Below are positions 1-8,202 of a stretch of DNA of 14,977 bases, in pieces (position 1 is the first letter of the stretch; the number at the start of each line of letters is the position of its first letter). Location: assembly GCA_028714995.1 (NCBI GenBank), contig JAQTLI010000017.1, positions 1 through 14,977 of the forward strand. Reading direction: 5' to 3'. Below the pieces are notes generated by a model, which had not been told where the DNA came from, made no database searches, and worked only from the letters and a program-made list of their open reading frames with translations. The stretch is from Methylobacter sp. (GTDB lineage: Bacteria > Pseudomonadota > Gammaproteobacteria > Methylococcales > Methylomonadaceae). The position numbers and the translations under genes were made by a program.

Positions 1-3
1 AAG

Positions 4-1032
4 ATGTGGCACAAGCACTGTTCTCAACGAAAGAAGCATTCGATCGCCGCAGCGATGACGGTGCTGTTCATGGCCTGTGTCATTGCGCTCCCACCGTTTC
101 CTCTTAGCGCCGCCGAAACTCCACTGAAAAAAGCTTCCCTCATGCCGATGTGGAGTCCACAGGCCCAGTTTGCCGGATATTACGTGGCTCTTGACAAGGG
201 AATCTATGCAGGGCATGGGATTGACCTCAAAATCCTTAGGGCGGGGCCCGGATGTTCTCCCGCTCTATCTCTTGAGAAAGGCGATGCCGACTTTGCCATT
301 CTTTGGCTGACTACCGCTCTACAGCATCGCTCTGCAGGTACCGAACTCGTTAACCTGGCCCAAATCATCCAGCGGTCGTCGATGATGCTGATTTCGAAAA
401 AAACCGCCGGCATCAAGACCATCGACGACATGAATGGCAAAAAGGTGGGGATGTGGGAAGGATACGTGTCAATACCGCTTCGCACTCTGTTCGCGGAGCA
501 CCGTATCAAGGTTCGGGAAGTACGCCAGTCCCATACCGTCAATCTCTTTCTGCGCGACGGCATCGATGTGACATCCGCGATGTGGTTCAACGAGTACCAC
601 ACGATTCTTAACTCCGGATTCGATCCTGATGAGTTGAATGTCATTTTCCTGAGAGATCAGGGCATGAATTTTTTGGAGGACGGGATCTATACGATGGAAA
701 AGACTCTCCACAAAGATCCTGCCCTGACAGCAGCCTTTGTTGACGCATCGATGGAGGGATGGCGTTACGCCTTTGATCATCCCGACGAGACACTGGATAT
801 CATTATCAAATACATGCGCGAGGCCCATTTACCTGCCAACAGGATGCACCAGAAATGGATGCTGGAACGGATGCGGGACCTGATGAAACCTGTCAATTCT
901 CAGGGAACACCCGGCTACCTTATGGAGCAGGATTACGAGGATGCAGGCCGTGCAATGCAAAAACACGGCCTGATTCGCAGCTATCCCGATTACAACGATT
1001 TTGTCTGGAGGGCCGATGCCGGGAAAAAATAG
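4..1032 (+). CDS. NMT1/THI5-like ABC-type periplasmic substrate-binding protein
   Basis: Predicted secreted solute-binding protein of the SsuA/THI5/NMT1 type, 342 residues. Residues 1-36 form a Sec signal peptide: basic start, hydrophobic core about 15-33, and a likely cleavage at LSA-AET. The mature part opens with the family-typical pattern MPMWSPQAQFAGYYVALDKG (about 47-66), followed by a GPGCSPALSLEKGDADF stretch and a TIDDMNGKKVGMW segment that marks the second half of the fold. The family binds small organic solutes such as pyrimidines, sulfonates or riboflavin; the ligand cannot be read here. No cognate permease or ATPase of that family follows. Instead the gene overlaps a sensor phosphatase by 17 bp, so the protein may present a ligand to that sensor rather than feed a transporter (inference). 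The ATG lies 3 bases from the window edge, so neither ribosome site nor promoter is visible and a start further upstream is possible. Confidence 0.82.
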   Translation: MWHKHCSQRKKHSIAAAMTVLFMACVIALPPFPLSAAETPLKKASLMPMWSPQAQFAGYYVALDKGIYAGHGIDLKILRAGPGCSPALSLEKGDADFAILWLTTALQHRSAGTELVNLAQIIQRSSMMLISKKTAGIKTIDDMNGKKVGMWEGYVSIPLRTLFAEHRIKVREVRQSHTVNLFLRDGIDVTSAMWFNEYHTILNSGFDPDELNVIFLRDQGMNFLEDGIYTMEKTLHKDPALTAAFVDASMEGWRYAFDHPDETLDIIIKYMREAHLPANRMHQKWMLERMRDLMKPVNSQGTPGYLMEQDYEDAGRAMQKHGLIRSYPDYNDFVWRADAGKK

Positions 1033-2977
1033 CATCGTCATCAGACTCGTTCTGGTCATCACGCTCTCTAGCGCAGTCATCTTTGCCGTGACGCTCGGCT
1101 ATAACTATTACCAGTCCCGCGTCATTCTGCAAAACGAGCTTGAAAGCAATGCGCGCAACCTCGCCATGTCGCTGGTTAATAAGGTAGAGATACAATTGAC
1201 GGCGGTTACCAAAGTGACGGAAGGCTTAGCCCGCTACGTGGAGACAGACAAGCATACAGAGCAGAAACTTCTCTCCTTGATCAGAACAACCGTCGAGAAC
1301 AATCCCGAAATTTATGGCGCGTTCGTCGCCTTTGAGCCCTATGCCTTCAGCGCCAAATCGCGACTATATGCACCCTATTATTACCGGCAAAAGGGGAAGA
1401 TTGTCTTTGAAGGCCTGGAAAACTCATACATCGACTACCCCTATCCGTACTGGGATTGGTACCAGATTCCGCGCGAGCTGGGCAAACTTGAATGGAGCGA
1501 ACCCTACTTCGATGAAGGCGCCGGCAATATTCTGATGTCGACCTGTTCGATGCCCTTTTACAAGGAAATCAATGGCAAGAAACAGCTTCAGGGAATTGTC
1601 GGTTCAGACATTTCACTAGACGCCCTGACAGAGTATATCTCCTCGGTTAAGATACTCAGGACCGGCTATGCAGCCCTTCTTACCCGCAACGGGACGATAC
1701 TTGCTCACCCGTTGAAGCATGCCATCATGAACGATTCGTTTTTCAGCATTGCAGAAGAACGTCAGGAGCCTTTCCTGCGAGAGCTCGGCAAGAAAATGGT
1801 CAGGGGCGAGACCGGTTTTGTCCACTACAAGAGTCTGGTAGGCTTCACGAGCTGGATGTATTACACGCCGATCCCTTCGACAGGATGGACGCTTGCCGTC
1901 TTATTCCCTGAAGCGGAGCTTCTGGAGAATGTCAGAAAGTTGAGTATGACCATGGCGGCGATGGGTTTTGGAGGGATATTGCTGCTGACCCTGGCGGTCA
2001 TCTATATTGCCCGGGCCATCATCAAGCCGCTGCAATTGCTGACGGCGGCGACCGATGAGGTCGCTGCCGGAAACTTTGACGTGGCACTGCCGGCAGTACA
2101 CTCCAACGACGAGGTCGGTATTCTCACCCGCGACTTCCAGGCCATGCAGGCGTCACTCAAGGAATACATCAAGAACCTGACCGAGACCACCGCCGCCAAG
2201 GAACGGATCCAGAGCGAGCTCAAGGTCGCAACCAATATTCAAGCGAGCCTGCTGCCGCGCATTTTCCCCCCCTTTCCCGATCATCCTGAATTTGAGATTT
2301 ATGCATCAATGGTTCCTGCCAAAGAGGTTGGGGGCGACTTCTACGACTTCTTCTTCATAGACGAGAAGAATCTGTGTTTCCTGATTGCGGACGTTTCCGA
2401 CAAGGGAGTTCCCGCCGCGCTGTACATGATGGTGGCCAAAACCCTGCTGAAGACTGAAGGCCAGCGTCTTGGTGAACCGGACAAGATGCTTTCCTCCGTC
2501 AACAAGATTCTCGCAACGAACAATGACACCTGCATGTTCACGACAGTGTTTTGCGCCATCCTTGATATCACGACCGGGGACGTGCGTTTTGCCAATGCCG
2601 GACATAATCCCCCGCTTATCATAGACTCGCAGGGTGTACGCTATATCACCCCGAAACCGGGTCTGATGCTGGGGGCCATGACCGAAACAGTCTTTGTGAC
2701 CGAGCGTCTCACCCTGGAGCAGGAAGGCATCCTCTTTCTCTATACCGATGGTGTGACCGAGGCAAAGAACCCTGAAGATGCACTGTATGGTGAGGAGCGG
2801 TTGCAGAAGGCGTTGCAAACCGCCCCCCAAGGGGATCTTACAAACTTGATCCATTACATCAGCTCTGAGGTGGCATATCATGCCAGCGGTGCCCCACAAT
2901 CAGACGACATCACCATGCTGGCGATAAAAATGACGAGGAATAATGTCAGCATTGAATGCGCAGGTAAGGGAGCATGA
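1016..2977 (+). CDS. Membrane sensor phosphatase: dCache-HAMP-PP2C (RsbU/SpoIIE type)
   Basis: 653-residue transmembrane serine phosphatase. TM1 is at about residues 8-30, followed by a large extracytoplasmic region (about 32-305) with dCache character, TM2 (about 311-333), HAMP (about 333-388), a short helical linker, and a SpoIIE/PP2C phosphatase domain (about 425-645). The phosphatase motifs are intact: VGGDFYD with metal-ligand Asp441, ADVSDKGVPAAL with Asp459, FANAGHNPPL, LFLYTDGVTEA, and SDDITML with Asp630/631. In partner-switching systems this family dephosphorylates a STAS protein; the STAS gene at 7845 is the obvious candidate substrate. ATG at 1016 is preferred over an in-frame TTG at 1001 because GGAGGG (1007-1012) precedes it, although its spacing is short. 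The gene overlaps the binding-protein gene before it by 17 bp and the next gene by ATGA, so translation is probably coupled. The ligand is unknown; the upstream binding protein or a free small molecule could engage the Cache domain. Confidence 0.9.
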   Translation: MPGKNSIVIRLVLVITLSSAVIFAVTLGYNYYQSRVILQNELESNARNLAMSLVNKVEIQLTAVTKVTEGLARYVETDKHTEQKLLSLIRTTVENNPEIYGAFVAFEPYAFSAKSRLYAPYYYRQKGKIVFEGLENSYIDYPYPYWDWYQIPRELGKLEWSEPYFDEGAGNILMSTCSMPFYKEINGKKQLQGIVGSDISLDALTEYISSVKILRTGYAALLTRNGTILAHPLKHAIMNDSFFSIAEERQEPFLRELGKKMVRGETGFVHYKSLVGFTSWMYYTPIPSTGWTLAVLFPEAELLENVRKLSMTMAAMGFGGILLLTLAVIYIARAIIKPLQLLTAATDEVAAGNFDVALPAVHSNDEVGILTRDFQAMQASLKEYIKNLTETTAAKERIQSELKVATNIQASLLPRIFPPFPDHPEFEIYASMVPAKEVGGDFYDFFFIDEKNLCFLIADVSDKGVPAALYMMVAKTLLKTEGQRLGEPDKMLSSVNKILATNNDTCMFTTVFCAILDITTGDVRFANAGHNPPLIIDSQGVRYITPKPGLMLGAMTETVFVTERLTLEQEGILFLYTDGVTEAKNPEDALYGEERLQKALQTAPQGDLTNLIHYISSEVAYHASGAPQSDDITMLAIKMTRNNVSIECAGKGA

Positions 2978-5900
2978 AGAAAACGACACTGTTAATGCTG
3001 ATTATTCTGGCGGTAATCGCTTTTCTCACCGGTTGCAGAAAAAGTGAAATCGTCATCGCCAGTCTTGATGATGCAAAAAATGCAAGAATCGGTGTGATGA
3101 CCGGCTCAACCGGGGAGGCCCTCACTATCGCAAGGTTTCCGAAGGCGCAGGTCAAAAGTTTCGACGATATCATGGATGCCGTTGCCGCGATGAAATCCGG
3201 ACAAATTGATGCGATCGTGACTGCATTCCCCGCGGCACTTCAGGTCTCGAAGAAGAATCAGGAATTGGGGCTGCTGCCTGAGCCGCTTGATTACGAGGAT
3301 ACCGCGATTGCGGTCAAGAAAGGCAATGACGAGCTACTGGCCACATGGAACAGGATCATCGCTGAGCTAAAAAGCGACGGCACGCTGGAATCGATGAAGA
3401 AGCGCTGGTTCAAGCCGGATTTAACCCCTTATGAAGAAATGAACATTACGCTTCCCAGTGAAGGCAAACCGCTAAAAATAGGGGTCAGCGCCACACGAGA
3501 GCCATTCATTTTCGTGGACAAAGATGGCAGGGTCACCGGACACGACGGCGAACTTGCGCGAATTATCGGTGCCAAACTCCAGAGACCGGTCGAATTTTAC
3601 AACATGAAATTCATGGCGTTGATCCCGGCACTGCAATCGGGCAAGGTTGACCTGATCGTAACCGGTATGACTGCAACCGGTGAACGCAAAAAATATGTCG
3701 ATTTTACTGAGCCTTACTACGTCAACGCCCAGGTAATGCTGGTCAGAAAAACCGCTGCGGCAACATCATCGTCATCGCCAACCGCTCCAGGCCGCATTGA
3801 TAATGGTAACGAGATTGCAAAACGAGAGGATATCGACGGTAAAAGAATCGCCGTGTTGGGCGGTTCTGCCGGAGACCTGGCTGCCCGAAAGCACTTTCCG
3901 AATGCGACTTTTCAGGTGTTTGTCGCATCAGCGGATGCCGCCCTTGCGGTAAAGACCCGCAAGGCGGATGCCTTCGTCTATGACAAGAGCGTGTTGCTTA
4001 ATCTGGCCGAGAAAAATCCGGAGTTGGTCATTCTGGATCAACCGGTGGACAAACTTGAGATTGCCGCCGCCTTCAGGAAAGACAATACCACCTTGCTTGC
4101 CGAGATCAACAGGGTATTGTCTGAACTGAAAAAGGAGCACATCCTGCAGCACCTGAGAACCAAATGGATTGATGCAAAATATACGGTCACGCCGCAGATA
4201 GAGCCAATAGGCGGCACTCACGGCAAGGAGGTTCTGAGAATGGGGACGTGCGCGACCATCGAACCCTTTTCATTCCAGGCGAATGGAAAACTGACCGGTT
4301 TGGACATCGAGCTGAGCCAGATACTTGGTCAGCGTCTGGGCAAAAAAATCGAGATCATTGATATGAATTTTGAAGGCCTGATCCCCGCGCTGCAGTCAGG
4401 CAAAATCGATTTTGCGCTTTCCAACTTTAATGTCACCGAAGAGCGCAAGAAACTGATCAATTTCTCGCTTCCGTATGTTGAAAATGATATTTCAGCACTG
4501 GTTAGACGGCCTTCCGTCGTCGAGCGTCAAACGACCATCAAGCAAGGCCCACAGCTTGCATCCGTTGAAGACTTGAAAGATAAGCGCATCGGCGTGCTAG
4601 TCGGCTCCGCTCACGATACTTATGCGACAAAAAACTTTCCTGATGCCACGATCCTGCAATACAAGTCCCCGGCCGATGTCGCCTTGGCGGTCAAGACTGG
4701 CAAGGTCGATGCTGCACTATTCGATGCCGAACCTTTGCGCGAAATCATGCGCCAGGACGACAGCTTGGTTCTATTGGGGGATCCCCTGTTTACCTTTGAC
4801 GTAGGCGTCGGCTTCAAAAAAGACAATGAGGCCCTGAGGGATCAATTCAATCAATTTTTGGCGCAGATCAAGCAAAACGGCGTCCACAGGAATATGGTCC
4901 AGCGCTGGATGGAAAAGGGCGATACGCGCATGCCGGTCATCGAAAACGCTAAAAACAATGGCGTTCTGGTCGTGGGCGTCAGCGACGCAGGGATGCCGTT
5001 TACCGCAGTCAAACATAACCGGCTGGTCGGGTTCGATATTGAGCTTTCAGAGAGATTCGCTGCGTATCTCGGCAAAGAGGTCAAGTTTGCCAACATGGAT
5101 TTCGGCAGCCTGATCGCTGCTGTTTCCACTGGCAAAGTCGATATGATTTGCAGCTCCATCTATTTGACGGAAGAAAGAAAAAAGCAGATCAATTTTTCTG
5201 ATCCCTATTATGAGATGGGTACCAGAGTGTTCGCATTGAAGAAAAATATCCTGGCCGCGAACGGTGCCGGAGCTGATCAGGTCAAACATAAAAAACTGAC
5301 ATCGGTTGCCGATCTCATGGACAAGCGCATCGGCGTGCTGCTCGGTTCCGTTCACGATACGTATGCGATGGAACACTACCCAAACGCAACCATCCTCCAA
5401 TACAAATCCCTGCCCGACCTGGTACTGGCAGTGAGGGAGGGAAAGATCGATGCTGCGATCTATACCCGGGAAACGTTAATCGAACTCCTTCGCGGTGACA
5501 GCGAGTTGGGGCTCCTTGGGGATTCCCTATTGTCCTACCCGATCGGGATGGGTTTCAACAAGGACAACGATCGCTTGCGAGAACAGTTCAATACTTTCCT
5601 CAAACAGATCAAGTCGAATGGCGACTTTGAAGACATGGTGAATCGCTGGATCAAAAACGGCGGTACCGTGATGCCGGAGATTTCCAACGCCGGTTCCAAT
5701 GGCGTCCTTGTCGTAGGCATCGTCAGCGATAAGGGGCTTCCTTTTGCTGTATTCCGGGACAACAAACTGATCGGCTTTGATATCGAGCTTGCGGAGCGCT
5801 TCGGGGCCTATCTCGGCAAAAAAGTCGAATACGCAGACATGGAGTTCGGCAATCTGATTGCTGCGGTTGCGAGTCGCAAGATCGACATGATTGACAGCAC

Positions 5901-6738
5901 CTTGATGATCACTGAAGAACGAAAAACCCGAATCGATTTTTCGGATCCGTACTATGAGCTCGGGGCCAGCGTATTCGCCCTCAAGAAGAATTTGGCAGCC
6001 TATGAGTCCGGATCCAGTGCAACAACCGTGGCTCCCTCGTTTCTTGCAAGGATAGCCAGCAGTTTTTACAGCAACATCATCCAGGAAAATCGTTACCAGC
6101 TGATCTGGGACGGATTGAAGACGACTGTGATTATTTCGATATTCGCGACGTTGTTTGGCACGCTGCTAGGCGCGCTGGTCTGCTTTATGCGGATGTCGAA
6201 GAGGACTGTGCTCAACCTGCCCGCCAGGGTTTATATCAATATCCTACGGGGCATGCCGGTTCTGGTGCTGTTGATGCTGATTTTCTATGTCGTCTTCGCC
6301 TCGGTCGACATCAATCCGGTGCTGGTGGCGATCATCGCTTTCGGGATGAATTTTGCCGCCTATGTGTCCGAAATCTTCAGATCCGGCATCGAGGGAATAG
6401 GCAAAGGCCAGATCGAGGCCGGCATCGCGATGGGCTTCACCAAGGTCAAGACATTCGTGTACATCGTGCTGCCGCAGACCGTGCAGCGTATTTTGCCGGT
6501 CTACAAGGGAGAGTTCATCTCCTTGGTCAAGATGACGTCCATCGTCGGCTATATCGCCGTCCAGGATCTCACCAAGGCCAGCGACATCATTCGCAGCCGC
6601 ACCTTCGACGCGTTCTTTCCGCTGGTCATGGTGGCGATTCTGTATTTCTTGATCGCATGGATTCTGATGCAGTCACTGGAATATCTTGAACGGATTACCG
6701 ACCCCAAATACAAACGGCGAAAGGCGGTCAAGGCATGA
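2974..6738 (+). CDS. Tandem SBP_bac_3 lipoprotein fused to amino-acid ABC permease
   Basis: 1254-residue fusion. A lipoprotein signal ends in the lipobox LTGC (Cys21). Seven half-domains of the SBP_bac_3 amino-acid-binding fold follow, plus one more before the permease, in permuted order: lobe 2 (about 28-150), lobe 1 (165-262), lobe 2 (283-405), lobe 1 (420-510), lobe 2 (530-650), lobe 1 (664-760), lobe 2 (777-897), lobe 1 (911-1006). A HisM/GlnP-type permease domain (about 1031-1254) ends the protein, with its EAA loop from Glu1148 (EAGIAMGF...IVLPQ). Lobe-1 copies all keep the carboxylate-binding Arg of the T-x-E-R motif (R238, R491, R735, R983). The lobe-2 position that is Asp in classical amino-acid binders reads A84, D337, D584, T831. 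Fused SBP-permeases such as GlnPQ are known; four binding equivalents with an orphan lobe at each end is unusual. It pairs with the ATPase at 6735 (ATGA overlap). Substrate is probably a polar amino acid, not specified further. Confidence 0.9.
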   Translation: MKKTTLLMLIILAVIAFLTGCRKSEIVIASLDDAKNARIGVMTGSTGEALTIARFPKAQVKSFDDIMDAVAAMKSGQIDAIVTAFPAALQVSKKNQELGLLPEPLDYEDTAIAVKKGNDELLATWNRIIAELKSDGTLESMKKRWFKPDLTPYEEMNITLPSEGKPLKIGVSATREPFIFVDKDGRVTGHDGELARIIGAKLQRPVEFYNMKFMALIPALQSGKVDLIVTGMTATGERKKYVDFTEPYYVNAQVMLVRKTAAATSSSSPTAPGRIDNGNEIAKREDIDGKRIAVLGGSAGDLAARKHFPNATFQVFVASADAALAVKTRKADAFVYDKSVLLNLAEKNPELVILDQPVDKLEIAAAFRKDNTTLLAEINRVLSELKKEHILQHLRTKWIDAKYTVTPQIEPIGGTHGKEVLRMGTCATIEPFSFQANGKLTGLDIELSQILGQRLGKKIEIIDMNFEGLIPALQSGKIDFALSNFNVTEERKKLINFSLPYVENDISALVRRPSVVERQTTIKQGPQLASVEDLKDKRIGVLVGSAHDTYATKNFPDATILQYKSPADVALAVKTGKVDAALFDAEPLREIMRQDDSLVLLGDPLFTFDVGVGFKKDNEALRDQFNQFLAQIKQNGVHRNMVQRWMEKGDTRMPVIENAKNNGVLVVGVSDAGMPFTAVKHNRLVGFDIELSERFAAYLGKEVKFANMDFGSLIAAVSTGKVDMICSSIYLTEERKKQINFSDPYYEMGTRVFALKKNILAANGAGADQVKHKKLTSVADLMDKRIGVLLGSVHDTYAMEHYPNATILQYKSLPDLVLAVREGKIDAAIYTRETLIELLRGDSELGLLGDSLLSYPIGMGFNKDNDRLREQFNTFLKQIKSNGDFEDMVNRWIKNGGTVMPEISNAGSNGVLVVGIVSDKGLPFAVFRDNKLIGFDIELAERFGAYLGKKVEYADMEFGNLIAAVASRKIDMIDSTLMITEERKTRIDFSDPYYELGASVFALKKNLAAYESGSSATTVAPSFLARIASSFYSNIIQENRYQLIWDGLKTTVIISIFATLFGTLLGALVCFMRMSKRTVLNLPARVYINILRGMPVLVLLMLIFYVVFASVDINPVLVAIIAFGMNFAAYVSEIFRSGIEGIGKGQIEAGIAMGFTKVKTFVYIVLPQTVQRILPVYKGEFISLVKMTSIVGYIAVQDLTKASDIIRSRTFDAFFPLVMVAILYFLIAWILMQSLEYLERITDPKYKRRKAVKA
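3081..5999 (+). repeat. Internal tandem repeat, about 741 bp per unit, encoding SBP_bac_3 modules
   Basis: The coding sequence repeats with a period close to 247 codons. The lobe-2 signature (KRIGVLxGS or equivalent) starts at about 3081, 3841, 4582 and 5323, spaced 760, 741 and 741 bp. The lobe-1 signature (VLVVGV or equivalent) starts at about 3469, 4231, 4963 and 5704, spaced 762, 732 and 741 bp. The third and fourth copies are the most alike: 17 identical bases occur at 4582-4598 and 5323-5339. This points to stepwise internal duplication, with the last duplication the most recent. Confidence 0.85.
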
Positions 6739-7832
6739 TCAAGATCGAGCATCTCTCAAAAAAATACGGCGACTTGGTCGTGTTGAAAGACATCACAACT
6801 GAAATAAAAACCGGTGAGGTCGTCACCATCATCGGCCCTTCCGGTACCGGCAAGAGCACCTTGCTCCGTTGCCTCAACCTGCTCGAAGTTCCGAGCGGGG
6901 GATCAATTTATATCAATGGCGTGGACATTCTGGATAAGAAGACCGATGTCGCCCAAATACGCCAGAAGATGAACATGGTGTTCCAATCGTTCAATCTTTT
7001 TTCCCACCTGTCAGTGATCGAAAACCTGACTATCGCGCCGATCAAGCTGCGGGGGATCAGCGTGCACGAAGCCCAGGAAAAAGCCCTCGAACTGCTGCGC
7101 TTGGTTGGGCTTGCCGAGAAAGCAGGCAATTATCCTGACGAGCTTTCCGGCGGCCAACAACAACGTGTGGCGATTGCCCGATGCCTGGCTATGGAGCCGG
7201 AGATCATCCTGTTTGACGAGCCGACTTCGGCGCTGGATCCAACCATGATCAGGGAAGTGCTCTCGGTCATCCGTCGCCTCGCCAGGGAGGGCATGACCAT
7301 GGCGATAGTCACCCATGAAATGGATTTTGCCCGGGATGTATCAAACAGGGTGTTGTACATGGACGAAGGGATTATCTACGAAGAAGGCCCCCCGGAGCAG
7401 ATTTTTGAGAACCCGCAAAAGGAAAAAACCAGGGCTTTTATCAACAGGATTCTCAGTTACACCTGTCGCATCAGTTCACCTGATTATGACCTGTATGCCA
7501 TGAATGCTGAAATTGAAGCTTTTTGTGAAAAGCAGATCCTGCCAAAGAAAACCCGATACAACTTGCTGCTACTGGTTGAAGAATTACTGCAAATCTATAA
7601 TCCTTATCTGCGCACGGTGGTTCTGGATATGACCATAACCTATTCGGAAAAGAACGAACGCCTAGAGATAATCTGTGAAAGTACTGGTGAGGAGGGCAAT
7701 CCGCTCGACAGCCCGAGCTTGATCGATGATCTGGGGCTGACGATCATCAGGAATTTGACCGAAAGAATTGATTACCAGTGGCTCAACGGCAAAAACAGAT
7801 TACAATTTCTGGTTAAACATAACCTCTCATGA
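6735..7832 (+). CDS. Polar amino-acid ABC ATPase (GlnQ/HisP type) with RsbW-like C-terminal extension
   Basis: 365-residue protein in two parts. Residues 1-240 are a complete ABC importer ATPase: Walker A GPSGTGKST (34-42, Lys40), Q-loop Gln84, signature LSGGQ (137-141), Walker B IILFDE (157-162), D-loop SALD and switch His194. GlnQ/HisP proteins normally end here. Residues about 242-365 are an extra domain. By eye it aligns with the RsbW-type protein encoded at 8203-8694: an N-box-like helix LLLLVEELLQIY matches NLCLEELITNTI, and DDLGLTIIRNL followed by NGKNRLQFLVK matches GGLGVHLVKTL followed by GTGNLFVLYK. The N-box Asn that binds Mg-ATP is replaced (EELLQI instead of EELITN) and no D-x-G box is obvious, so the extension is probably a non-catalytic protein-binding domain. 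Its partner may be the STAS protein encoded 12 bp downstream. The ATG overlaps the permease stop (ATGA), so this subunit energises that permease. Confidence 0.9.
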   Translation: MIKIEHLSKKYGDLVVLKDITTEIKTGEVVTIIGPSGTGKSTLLRCLNLLEVPSGGSIYINGVDILDKKTDVAQIRQKMNMVFQSFNLFSHLSVIENLTIAPIKLRGISVHEAQEKALELLRLVGLAEKAGNYPDELSGGQQQRVAIARCLAMEPEIILFDEPTSALDPTMIREVLSVIRRLAREGMTMAIVTHEMDFARDVSNRVLYMDEGIIYEEGPPEQIFENPQKEKTRAFINRILSYTCRISSPDYDLYAMNAEIEAFCEKQILPKKTRYNLLLLVEELLQIYNPYLRTVVLDMTITYSEKNERLEIICESTGEEGNPLDSPSLIDDLGLTIIRNLTERIDYQWLNGKNRLQFLVKHNLS

Positions 7833-7844
7833 GAAATAACATCC

Positions 7845-8180
7845 ATGGATTTGCAGACAAGAATAGAAAATAATGCCATTGTTGTAACGATTAGTGGCAG
7901 GCTGGATGCGGTGACTGCGCCAGATTATGAAAAAAGAATTCGGGAACTGATTGATAGCGGAAATAGTTATTTTGTGGTTGACTTTGAACAACTTGACTAC
8001 ATAAGCAGCGCTGGTCTGCGGGCGCTGCTGCTCATGGCCAAGCTGTTAAAGGAGAAGAGCGGGCAGGTGTGCTTAGCCAACGTCAAAGGGAATGTCCGAT
8101 CGGTATTCGATATGTCCGGATTTACCACCATCTTCAATATGGAGGATTCCATTGCAGCAGCTCTCGCCGCGCTGATCTAA
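7845..8180 (+). CDS. STAS-domain anti-anti-sigma factor (RsbV/SpoIIAA type)
   Basis: Single STAS domain of 111 residues, the usual size for SpoIIAA/RsbV proteins. Diagnostic features are the N-terminal strand IVVTISGRLDAVTAPDYE and the phosphorylation loop LDYISSAGLRALL, in which Ser55 matches the serine phosphorylated by RsbW/SpoIIAB kinases. Members switch partners: unphosphorylated protein binds the kinase/anti-factor or an effector, and a PP2C phosphatase resets it. All the required partners are local: phosphatase at 1016, kinase at 8203 on the opposite strand, and a degenerate kinase-like domain on the ATPase just upstream. The start follows the ATPase stop by 12 bp with only a weak GAGA as ribosome site. 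The gene is last in the operon and ends 22 bp before the convergent kinase gene. The downstream output is not visible here. Confidence 0.93.
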   Translation: MDLQTRIENNAIVVTISGRLDAVTAPDYEKRIRELIDSGNSYFVVDFEQLDYISSAGLRALLLMAKLLKEKSGQVCLANVKGNVRSVFDMSGFTTIFNMEDSIAAALAALI

Positions 8181-8202
8181 AAGATTGCCCTGACAGTCAT
8201 TG

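Noticed and set aside
1001..1015. TTG start giving five extra residues on the phosphatase
   Set aside because: The GGAGGG at 1007-1012 lies downstream of the TTG and before the ATG at 1016, so the ATG is favoured.
2306..2899. 197-codon open frame on the - strand opposite the PP2C domain
   Set aside because: It is antisense to intact phosphatase motifs, with no ribosome site or recognisable domain.
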